DNA from: JAEUUM01 sp038326165 | GTDB lineage: Bacteria; Bacteroidota; Bacteroidia; Chitinophagales; Saprospiraceae | Assembly: GCA_038326165.1 (NCBI GenBank) | Contig: JBBQJT010000090.1 | Location: forward strand, 1 to 7,233 | Direction of reading: 5' to 3' | DNA length: 7,233 nucleotides | Shown here: positions 1-6,125 of the stretch, piece by piece | Numbering within the stretch: position 1 is the first letter of the stretch | How the letters are laid out: each line of letters opens with the position of its first letter | Translations under genes and position numbers: made by a program | Notes under the pieces: model-generated | What the model was told of the DNA's origin: nothing | The model's database searches: none | The model's input: only the letters and a program-made list of their open reading frames with translations

Positions 1-6
1 GCACAT

Positions 7-142
7 ACGCCTAACAGCGGTTTGGCAAAAGTGGCGGTTTAGTGCTTCGTATGACAATTTTTTGTAAGTTTGAGCTGTGTGCTTCGTATAAACATTTGTG
101 GTAAAAATCGCCACCTTCGCCAAGCCGCAAACCGTTATGCGT
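7..142 (+). repeat. 136-bp structured (bulged-hairpin) repeat, copy 1, attC-like
   Basis: Seen: the two ends form an imperfect inverted repeat. Positions 17-36 pair in continuous register with 109-128, apart from two A.C mismatches opposite the AAAA run at 27-30. Outer boxes at 7-15 (ACGCCTAAC) and 134-142 (GTTATGCGT) pair in 8 of 9 positions, and a five-base bulge at 129-133 faces a single unpaired A at 16. The loop carries an 11-bp direct repeat, GTGCTTCGTAT, at 42-52 and 79-89. A second copy lies at 4175-4310 in the same orientation, aligns without gaps at about 86 of 136 positions, and shows compensatory stem changes. Known: integron attC sites have outer boxes RYYYAAC and GTTRRRY and a bulged stem. 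Here the left box GCCTAAC fits fully and the right box GTTATGC fits 6 of 7. Inference: a recombination site, or another kind of structured repeat. I cannot name the family. Confidence 0.8.
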
Positions 143-211
143 CAGGCTAAAAGACAGACAATGCCAATACAATAGACCAATTGAAAAACGAATTAACTGT
201 AAAAGATAATA

Positions 212-2779
212 ATGCAAAAAAATAACAAAAGCTTTATTAGGGCCTTATTGAAATTTCTAAAGAGCAAGGTGGAATCTAAACCAACCTATGAAGGAATTAA
301 ATTATTAGGTATTGATGATGATGAACCTAAAAACGGTTTTAAAATAAAGTTTGGGCAAAATGAATATGTACTTCGACTTTATGATTCACATTATAATAAT
401 GAAAACGCCTCTTATTTAAACCTAAGAGATTTAAACAGACCCAAAGGGAAGAATTCATTAATCCAATACACAATTGACAATGGCAACTTTATCATTGACA
501 AGAATGAATTTACTTTGAAGCAAAACAAAGTTATAACCATTGGAACGAAACAAGATGGTCTAAAGCAAGAATCCGAAAAACTTATGCTTGACTTGGGGTT
601 TAACTCAGATAAAGTAATACTTCAAGGTGAATTCAATAATCCAGATTTTGAAAAAATAACGCAAAATCTCTTTAAATGGCTTCGGATTAGAGCAACCGCT
701 AAGCTTCAATTGGAAGAAAAATATAGAAATTTAGAAAACGAGGAAGAAGTGGAAATAGTAAGTAATAATAAGCTTACCGGAACGATTTGGAAACTCGGAT
801 GTAATTGGGGTTCTGGTAAACCAAGCTTCTATCAGTATATTAAAGATGAAGAATTTATAATTGGAGTTAATGACAAGAAATATGCTGTTGGCGATTTAAT
901 TATTGTAACTGAAGGTCATCTTGTAAAAGCAATAGCAAGAATAAATGAATTACCAATACCTGTGACTGACGATGGTTCTCTAGAAGCCTCTTTTACAAAA
1001 TATCAAATAGAATACGAAAATTGGGTGAATTTTTCAAATGCAGAATGGTATGAACTTGACAAGGATGATACGTTTAGTTATCAGTTACAACAAGGAATTT
1101 GTAAGGTTCAAAATTCAGATATACGAAATAAAGTAATTGATTTATGGAATTCAAGAAATTCCAAATATTGGATTTTTCAAGGTAATCCAACTGTCTTTGA
1201 TTTTGAAACTGCTATTAGAAACAGCTTATTAGAAGATTGGACTGTTTCAGCACATAAAGACAAAATAAAAATTGGTGATAAAGTTATTTTATGGATTTCA
1301 GGTAAAAATTCAGGATGTTATTCACTAGCTGAAATAACAAGTGAGCCACACATAATTCTAAATTCTAAAGATTCACATCTTTGGAAAACACAAGATGCTA
1401 ACCCTTTAAAATCGGGAATTAGAATAACACATAATTTAATTGACAACCCTTTGTTATGGAACAAAATAAAAGATACAAAAGGATTAGAAGAATTAAAAGT
1501 TGGAAACCAAGGGACAAATTTTTCAGCAACTAAAAAGGAGTTTAATACTATTCTTAGTTTAATAAGCAAAGAAACCGAAGTAAAAACAAAAGTAAATATG
1601 CATGCAAAAAACATAATCTTATATGGCCCTCCAGGAACTGGAAAAACCTATAATAGTATAGATAAATCAGTTGAAATAGCTGCATCGGATAGATATAATT
1701 TAACTAGTCACAAAACTAATAAGGTAATATTTGACGACTTGCGAAAAGATGGACAAATTGAGTTTGTAACTTTTCATCAGAATTATTCTTATGAAGATTT
1801 TGTTGTAGGCATTTCTCCTGATGTCACTTCTGGAACTTTGCGTTTTGACAAGCGAGAAGGAATTTTCAAGCAATTGGCAGAAAGAGCTAAGCAAAATTGG
1901 CTTTCAGCTACTAACAAAAAGGAAGTCAGCATTGACTTCAATTTTGTTTTCAATACTTACTTTTCAAAGTTAATCGAAGAAGAAGTAAAGGAAGTTGAAA
2001 TACCAATGAAGAGTAAAGGTTACAAGTTTAAGGTAACATCTATTGATATTGACGAGGGAAGAATAAAATTCACAAAACAAAGTGGAGGAACAGGACACGA
2101 CTTACTTGTAAAAAATCTCAAAGCAATTTATGAAGGCGGTTTAGATTATGGTGTTGAAGGTTTAGGAGTTTATTACAATCCACTTGTAGAACATCTAAAA
2201 GAATTTGCCACAACTCTTCAACCGCAAAATTCAGAAGATAAACAACTCAAGAATTTCGTTTTAGTTATTGATGAAATTAATCGTGCAAATATTTCTAAAG
2301 TTTTTGGAGAGTTGATTACACTGCTTGAAGATGATAAAAGATTAGGAGAAGAAAACGAAATAAAAATCACACTACCAAATGGAGAAAAAGAATTTGGCGT
2401 TCCGCCAAATCTTTACATCATTGGTACTATGAATACAGCGGACAAATCAATTGCATTAATTGATATTGCTTTGAGAAGAAGATTTGAGTTTATTGGTTAT
2501 TATCCCGACTATGAATACTTAAATGATGACCAAGCAACCCTTCTTAAAAAAATCAATGAGACCATTTTCAAGGAAAAAAAGTCTGCCGATTATCTCATTG
2601 GGCATGCTTACTTCATGAAAGGTCAAACTATTGAAACGGTTTTGCAAAATAAAGTTGTCCCTCTTTTAATGGAATATTTTTCAGGCAAGACAGATATTGT
2701 TTCAAAAATATTCGCAGACACTTCTTGGAGTGTAACATACGATACTGAAAATTTCACTTGGGATATTACTCAAAGATAA
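212..2779 (+). CDS. mcrB: McrB-type AAA+ GTPase with EVE domain, DNA-recognition and motor subunit of McrBC restriction system
   Basis: Predicted motor and specificity subunit of a modification-dependent restriction enzyme; it should bind modified DNA, hydrolyse GTP and translocate with McrC. Seen, AAA+ part: Walker A GPPGTGKT at 472-479; the McrB-family segment FHQNYSYEDFVVGI at 521-534; a family-typical insert near 565-650; Walker B LVIDEINRA at 684-692; the McrB signature MNTADKS at 740-746; the sensor/arginine region LRRRFEF from 754; and the typical C-terminal IGHAYF...PLLMEYF. Upstream, residues about 319-449 (from YWIFQGNP) read as an EVE (PUA-like) domain, known in other proteins to bind modified bases. 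Residues about 190-300, with GCNWGSGKPSF and a GDLIIV...VKAIARI strand pair, may be a second PUA-like fold. Residues 1-170 I do not recognise. At 855 aa it is far longer than E. coli McrB (about 460). The start is the first ATG after an in-frame stop at 200-202; the leader is A-rich with no Shine-Dalgarno. mcrC begins 1 nt after its stop. Confidence 0.93.
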   Translation: MQKNNKSFIRALLKFLKSKVESKPTYEGIKLLGIDDDEPKNGFKIKFGQNEYVLRLYDSHYNNENASYLNLRDLNRPKGKNSLIQYTIDNGNFIIDKNEFTLKQNKVITIGTKQDGLKQESEKLMLDLGFNSDKVILQGEFNNPDFEKITQNLFKWLRIRATAKLQLEEKYRNLENEEEVEIVSNNKLTGTIWKLGCNWGSGKPSFYQYIKDEEFIIGVNDKKYAVGDLIIVTEGHLVKAIARINELPIPVTDDGSLEASFTKYQIEYENWVNFSNAEWYELDKDDTFSYQLQQGICKVQNSDIRNKVIDLWNSRNSKYWIFQGNPTVFDFETAIRNSLLEDWTVSAHKDKIKIGDKVILWISGKNSGCYSLAEITSEPHIILNSKDSHLWKTQDANPLKSGIRITHNLIDNPLLWNKIKDTKGLEELKVGNQGTNFSATKKEFNTILSLISKETEVKTKVNMHAKNIILYGPPGTGKTYNSIDKSVEIAASDRYNLTSHKTNKVIFDDLRKDGQIEFVTFHQNYSYEDFVVGISPDVTSGTLRFDKREGIFKQLAERAKQNWLSATNKKEVSIDFNFVFNTYFSKLIEEEVKEVEIPMKSKGYKFKVTSIDIDEGRIKFTKQSGGTGHDLLVKNLKAIYEGGLDYGVEGLGVYYNPLVEHLKEFATTLQPQNSEDKQLKNFVLVIDEINRANISKVFGELITLLEDDKRLGEENEIKITLPNGEKEFGVPPNLYIIGTMNTADKSIALIDIALRRRFEFIGYYPDYEYLNDDQATLLKKINETIFKEKKSADYLIGHAYFMKGQTIETVLQNKVVPLLMEYFSGKTDIVSKIFADTSWSVTYDTENFTWDITQR

Positions 2780-2780
2780 A

Positions 2781-4124
2781 ATGATTTCACTTTTTGAATA
2801 CGGTAAATGGGAGAGCATTAAAAACAAAATTGCTTTACACCAAATGTTGAAAGACATTTGGAAGCAACGCCTTTTCGTTAACACAAATTCAGAATTAACA
2901 GAGGACGAAACCGACAATCATTACCAACCTTTCTTACAGTTTGACGACAACCAAATAAGAGCAAACAATTTTGTTGGCTTCATTCAAAATGGCGAAGAAG
3001 TAATTGAGATTTACCCTAAGGTTTTTCGCCAACATTTTTCAAATCCTTCTGAGAATGAAAAAATTTCAATGCTTCGTCACATCTTTTATTGGTTTAGCTA
3101 TTGTAGAAAATGGAACTTTCCATTTAACCAAGCCTCTCTTGACACAATAGAGATTGATGAATTTCCTGAACTTATAATAAACCTAATTGCAAATCAGTTT
3201 TTAGAAACAATTTCAAAGCAACCTTTGACAATGTATCAAGAAGTTGAAGAAGCATTAATTACTCCGAGAGGTACTATAAATTTCAAGAGATACATTAGTG
3301 GAAGTTTATCACATGGAAATTTTCAAAATATTGAATGTGATTATGAACCATTCTTGTTTGACAATAAGGTAAACAGAGTAATTAAATACTGTTCAAGATT
3401 ATTGATGAAGCAGACAAAATTTTCGGAAAATTTACGAATGCTTCAAGATGTTGTTTTCATATTAGACGAGGTTGAGGATTTACATTGCTCATTACACGAC
3501 CTTGATAAAATTTCGCTTAATACTTTCTTTGAAGATTATTCGGTTTTACTTGACAGTTGCAAACTTATTCTAAGCCAACAACTTTATTCAAGTAACACTT
3601 ACGACCTTTCTCAATGGTGTTTGCTTTTTCCGATGGAATATATTTTTGAGGATTTTCTTGCTGGATTTTTAGAAAACAAATTCTCATCAGACTGGAAAGT
3701 GGAATATCAAAAGTCAGACGAATATTTATCTAATAATCCGAAAGTGTTTAATATGCAACACGATATTTTTCTGACTTCAAGACATGGTTCAAAGAGAAAA
3801 GTAATTATTGACACGAAGTATAAAATTCGGCAGGACAATTTTAAAGAAGACCCAAAAAAGGGAGTTGCACAAGCTGACCTTTATCAAATGGTGAGTTATG
3901 CATTTAAGAGAGGTTGCACAGACATAATTTTAGTTTATCCGAATTTATCAGACACCATAAACACAGCGGACAGTTTTGAAATCATCTCTGGTTTTGAAGG
4001 TGCTGACAAAGTAAATATTATAGCAATAGAAATACCATTTTGGACGATGAATAATTTTAACTCAAAAGATTTAGATGACAAAATATTTAAAGTGATGGAA
4101 GATAATTTAAACAAATTAATCTAA
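2781..4124 (+). CDS. mcrC: McrC, PD-(D/E)xK endonuclease subunit of McrBC
   Basis: Nuclease subunit that joins the McrB ring, stimulates its GTPase and cuts DNA after translocation. Seen: the N-terminus MISLFEYG matches the usual McrC opening. The middle contains the McrC-typical stretch with TPRGTINF (about 161-168) and FDNKVNRVIKY. The C-terminal nuclease core has E290 in YIFEDF, D328 in MQHDIFL, the DTK triad at D344-T345-K346 after a hydrophobic strand, and a later ADLYQMVSYA helix (Q364 to A374), as expected for a PD-(D/E)xK fold. All catalytic positions are present, so the enzyme looks active. Known: E. coli McrC uses an equivalent Asp...Asp-x-Lys set. The length of 447 aa is somewhat above the E. 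coli protein (about 350), which is common in homologues with a fuller N-terminus. The gene starts 1 nt after the mcrB stop (TAAaATG), so the two are surely co-transcribed and probably translationally coupled. A structured repeat starts 50 nt after the stop. Confidence 0.93.
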   Translation: MISLFEYGKWESIKNKIALHQMLKDIWKQRLFVNTNSELTEDETDNHYQPFLQFDDNQIRANNFVGFIQNGEEVIEIYPKVFRQHFSNPSENEKISMLRHIFYWFSYCRKWNFPFNQASLDTIEIDEFPELIINLIANQFLETISKQPLTMYQEVEEALITPRGTINFKRYISGSLSHGNFQNIECDYEPFLFDNKVNRVIKYCSRLLMKQTKFSENLRMLQDVVFILDEVEDLHCSLHDLDKISLNTFFEDYSVLLDSCKLILSQQLYSSNTYDLSQWCLLFPMEYIFEDFLAGFLENKFSSDWKVEYQKSDEYLSNNPKVFNMQHDIFLTSRHGSKRKVIIDTKYKIRQDNFKEDPKKGVAQADLYQMVSYAFKRGCTDIILVYPNLSDTINTADSFEIISGFEGADKVNIIAIEIPFWTMNNFNSKDLDDKIFKVMEDNLNKLI

Positions 4125-4174
4125 TGAAACGGCTATATTTTACAGACAACAAACTGACGGCAGAAGAAGCCCGA

Positions 4175-4310
4175 ACGCATAACAGCACCTACCCAAAAGG
4201 CGGGGTTTCGTGCTTCGCAGACACATTTGTGCAAGCCGAAAGTTCAGTTCTCCGAATGAAGTTTAGTGGTAAAAAGCCCGCCCTTCGGGTAGCTGCAAAA
4301 CGTTACAGGC
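4175..4310 (+). repeat. 136-bp structured (bulged-hairpin) repeat, copy 2, attC-like
   Basis: Seen: same length, same orientation and ungapped alignment with the copy at 7-142. Fully shared blocks include AAAAG, GTTT, GTGCTTCG, GTGGTAAAAA, CTTCG and GCAAA. The stem is 4185-4204 with 4277-4296, including GGCGGG (4199-4204) with CCCGCC (4277-4282) and CTACCC with GGGTAG. Seven stem positions differ from copy 1 on both sides while keeping Watson-Crick pairing, one changes from T.G to C-G, and one pair is lost. The outer left box is ACGCATAAC (4175-4183). The right box starts GTTACAGGC (4302-4310), where only the inner four bases pair, so this end is more degenerate than in copy 1. It lies 50 nt after the mcrC stop. 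Inference: the downstream boundary site of an mcrBC cassette, or a dispersed structured repeat. Confidence 0.8.
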
Positions 4311-4378
4311 AAGCGTAGGACGACCGACAACTCGACAACAAACCGACAGAAATGGAGAACGAAAAACGCCAACCCTTC

Positions 4379-4443
4379 GCAAAATTAAAAGAGGTGTTTT
4401 GCCTACGCACTAGCCGACACAAAAACACCACATTTAATTTTGC
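4379..4443. repeat. 22-bp inverted repeat (long hairpin), unrelated to the 136-bp repeat
   Basis: Left arm 4379-4400 (GCAAAATTAAAAGAGG then TGTTTT) and right arm 4422-4443 are complementary at 20 of 22 positions, with a 21-nt loop. The two mismatches are A.A juxtapositions in the middle of the stem. No T-run follows on the + strand (CCCAACC follows), nor on the - strand, so it is not a standard intrinsic terminator. It could still act as an RNA-stabilising or attenuating hairpin after mcrBC, or be the remnant of a small palindromic element. Its flanks (CGCCAACCC and GCCCAACC) share a CCAACC motif. Confidence 0.7.
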
Positions 4444-4506
4444 CCAACCACACCCAAAGCCCACCCACCACCCGAACAGTGGACAGCGGACAATTTGAGG
4501 GCAACT

Positions 4507-4540
4507 TTTGACAATAACAAGGTTTTAAAATTTATCTTTA
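4507..4540 (+). promoter_or_regulatory. candidate Bacteroidota-type promoter for hsdM
   Basis: TTTG at 4507-4510 is followed, after 22 nt, by TATCTTTA at 4533-4540, which matches the Bacteroidota -7 consensus TAnnTTTG in all but the last fixed base. The -33 to -7 distance is within the range reported for this phylum (TTG, 17-23 nt, TAnnTTTG). Transcription would begin a few bases after 4540, leaving a leader of about 25 nt before the hsdM ATG at 4572. The match is not perfect in an A/T-rich segment, so chance is possible. Confidence 0.4.
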
Positions 4541-4571
4541 CGACCTATAAATTAAGAATAACAAACTGACA

Positions 4572-6125
4572 ATGACAGATAATTTAGAATTAGAAAAAAC
4601 CCTTTGGCAAGCAGCCGACAAACTTCGCAACAATATGGATGCGGCTGAATACAAACACGTTGTTTTGGGTTTGATTTTCTTAAAATATATTTCTGATGCT
4701 TTTGATGAACTCTATAAACAATTAGAAGCTGAAAAAGCTGAAACAGGTGCAGACCCAGAAGACAAAGACGAGTACACAGCTGAAAGAGTTTTTTATGTGC
4801 CGCCTTCGGCTCGTTGGAAATGGTTACAAGGTAGAGCAAAACTACCTACAATTGGCAAAGACATTGACGATGCAATGGATGCAATCGAAAAAGACAACCC
4901 CACTTTGAAAGGTGTTTTACCAAAAGACTATGCAAGACCTGCATTAGACAAACAACGCTTGGGCGAATTGATTGACTTGATTGGCTCAATTACTCTAAGC
5001 AGAGGAAAAGAAGGCAAAGGCAAAGACGTTTTAGGCTTTGTATTTGAATATTTCTTAGGACAGTTTGCCGATGCAGAGGGCAAGCGAGGCGGACAATTTT
5101 ATACACCACAAAGTATTGTAAAAATATTGGTTGATATGCTTGCACCCGAACCCGAAAAACGGGTTTATGATGGTGCTTGTGGCAGTGGCGGAATGTTTGT
5201 ACAAAGCGAACGCTTTATTGAAATGCACGAACACCGCAAAGGCAAAATTTCAATCTTCGGACAAGAGAGTAACCCAACCACTTACAAGTTGGCTAAAATG
5301 AATTTAGCCATTCGAGGGATTGATGCCAAAATTGAATTGGGTGATACTTTGATGAACGACAAATTCCCTGAATTGAAAGTAGATTATGTAATTGCCAATC
5401 CACCTTTTAATGTAAGCGATTACAATATCAACAAAGCAGAAACCCATAAATGGAAATACGGCATACCACCAACAGGTAACGCCAACTACGCTTGGTTGCA
5501 ATTATTCATTAGCAAATTAGCACCTTATGGAACGGCAGGCGTTGTTTTGGCAAATGGTAGTATGAGTTCTGAAATTGCTACCGAAGGACAAATACGAAAA
5601 GAATTGATTGAAAATGATTTGGTAGATTGTATGGTGTCGCTGCCTTCGCAATTATTTTACAATACACAAATACCTGCTTGTTTATGGTTTTTGGCTCGTA
5701 ACAAAGAAGGTAGTAAGGGCTACGGCTCGTCCTTGCCCCTAAGAAACCGCAACAACGAAATACTTTTTATTGATTCCAAAGAATTAGGCTCAATGATAAG
5801 CCGTAAACAAAAAGAGTTAAGCGATATTGACATTGCCAAAATTTCAGACACCTATCATAATTGGAGAAGCAAAGCAGATTTTGAAACTAATTACAAAGAC
5901 ATTGCAGGTTTTTGTAAATCTGCCAACATACAAGATGTGCGCAAAAACAACTACATACTTACACCCGGCAGATACATTGATTTTAAAGAAGTGGCTGAAG
6001 ATGGAATTGCATTTGATGATAAAATGGGGTCGTTAACCCTTTTATTAAAAGAACAAATGCAAAAGGCAAATGAATTGGACGAAGCAATTAAACTAAACCT
6101 TTCTAAAATTGGATATACACTATGA
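4572..6125 (+). CDS. hsdM: type I restriction-modification DNA methyltransferase subunit (HsdM), N6-adenine
   Basis: Methylation subunit of a type I restriction-modification enzyme; with HsdS it transfers a methyl group from AdoMet to adenine N6 in a bipartite target, and with HsdR it forms the nuclease complex. Seen: the N-terminal helical HsdM_N domain (about 5-140, with LRNNMDAAEYKHVVLGLIFLK); the linker RGGQFYTP at 172-179; AdoMet motif I DGACGSGG at 200-207; FGQE at 229-232; the catalytic adenine-methylase motif NPPF at 276-279; then the usual C-terminal segment (LPSQLFYNTQIPACLWFL; LFIDSKELG) and a coiled C-terminus ending GYTL. The length of 517 aa is normal for the family (E. coli HsdM is 529). 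All catalytic motifs are intact. A short G/C-richer stretch (residues about 380-393, KGYGSSLPLRNRN) may be a small insertion. The start ATG gives a normal N-terminus; the leader is A-rich without Shine-Dalgarno. The next gene overlaps by ATGA. No hsdS or hsdR lies in the window. Confidence 0.95.
   Translation: MTDNLELEKTLWQAADKLRNNMDAAEYKHVVLGLIFLKYISDAFDELYKQLEAEKAETGADPEDKDEYTAERVFYVPPSARWKWLQGRAKLPTIGKDIDDAMDAIEKDNPTLKGVLPKDYARPALDKQRLGELIDLIGSITLSRGKEGKGKDVLGFVFEYFLGQFADAEGKRGGQFYTPQSIVKILVDMLAPEPEKRVYDGACGSGGMFVQSERFIEMHEHRKGKISIFGQESNPTTYKLAKMNLAIRGIDAKIELGDTLMNDKFPELKVDYVIANPPFNVSDYNINKAETHKWKYGIPPTGNANYAWLQLFISKLAPYGTAGVVLANGSMSSEIATEGQIRKELIENDLVDCMVSLPSQLFYNTQIPACLWFLARNKEGSKGYGSSLPLRNRNNEILFIDSKELGSMISRKQKELSDIDIAKISDTYHNWRSKADFETNYKDIAGFCKSANIQDVRKNNYILTPGRYIDFKEVAEDGIAFDDKMGSLTLLLKEQMQKANELDEAIKLNLSKIGYTL

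Larger units (their letters stand above)
4125..4571. other. 447-bp intergenic region between mcrC and hsdM, non-coding
   Basis: No convincing gene is present. From left to right it holds a 50-nt spacer, the second copy of the 136-bp structured repeat (4175-4310), an A/C-rich stretch poor in T (about 4311-4378), a 22-bp inverted repeat (4379-4443), a further C/A-rich stretch (CCCAACCACACCC and similar, about 4443-4500), and an A/T-rich promoter-like segment before hsdM. Two short + strand open frames cross it (64 codons from 4124 and 48 codons from 4352). Both run through repeat structure and resemble nothing I know. The base composition differs sharply from the A/T-rich genes on both sides. 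Confidence 0.75.

Noticed and set aside
65..72. TAAGTTTG, a perfect match to the Bacteroidota -7 box, as a promoter for mcrB
   Set aside because: No good TTG/TTTG lies 17-23 nt upstream, the site is inside the hairpin loop, and it is not kept in repeat copy 2. Chance matches are expected in A/T-rich DNA.
181..210. TTGAAA, 18 nt, GATAAT as a sigma-70 style promoter for mcrB
   Set aside because: The -10-like hexamer ends only one base before the ATG at 212, so transcription would start inside the gene; Bacteroidota also do not use this consensus. The mcrB promoter remains unidentified.
11..217. 68-codon - strand open frame at the left edge
   Set aside because: It covers the structured repeat and the mcrB leader; the peptide resembles nothing known.
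1318..1614. 98-codon - strand open frame inside mcrB
   Set aside because: It lies antisense to a clearly coding EVE-domain segment; a composition shadow. The same applies to the - strand frames at 1700-1894, 2702-2917, 4552-4839, 5304-5501 and 5951-6295 and the + frame at 5827-6036.
4124..4318. 64-codon + strand open frame whose ATG overlaps the mcrC stop by one base
   Set aside because: The overlap is tempting for a coupled third gene, but from about codon 18 on it reads straight through the structured repeat (4175-4310). The peptide has no recognisable domain and the conserved bases follow pairing, not codons.
4379..4443. Inverted repeat as an intrinsic terminator
   Set aside because: No T-run follows the stem on either strand and the loop is long (21 nt).
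4352..4498. 48-codon + strand open frame (MENEKRQPF...)
   Set aside because: It crosses the 22-bp inverted repeat, has a His/Pro/Thr-rich low-complexity end, and no ribosome-binding or domain support. The openness is explained by the T-poor composition.
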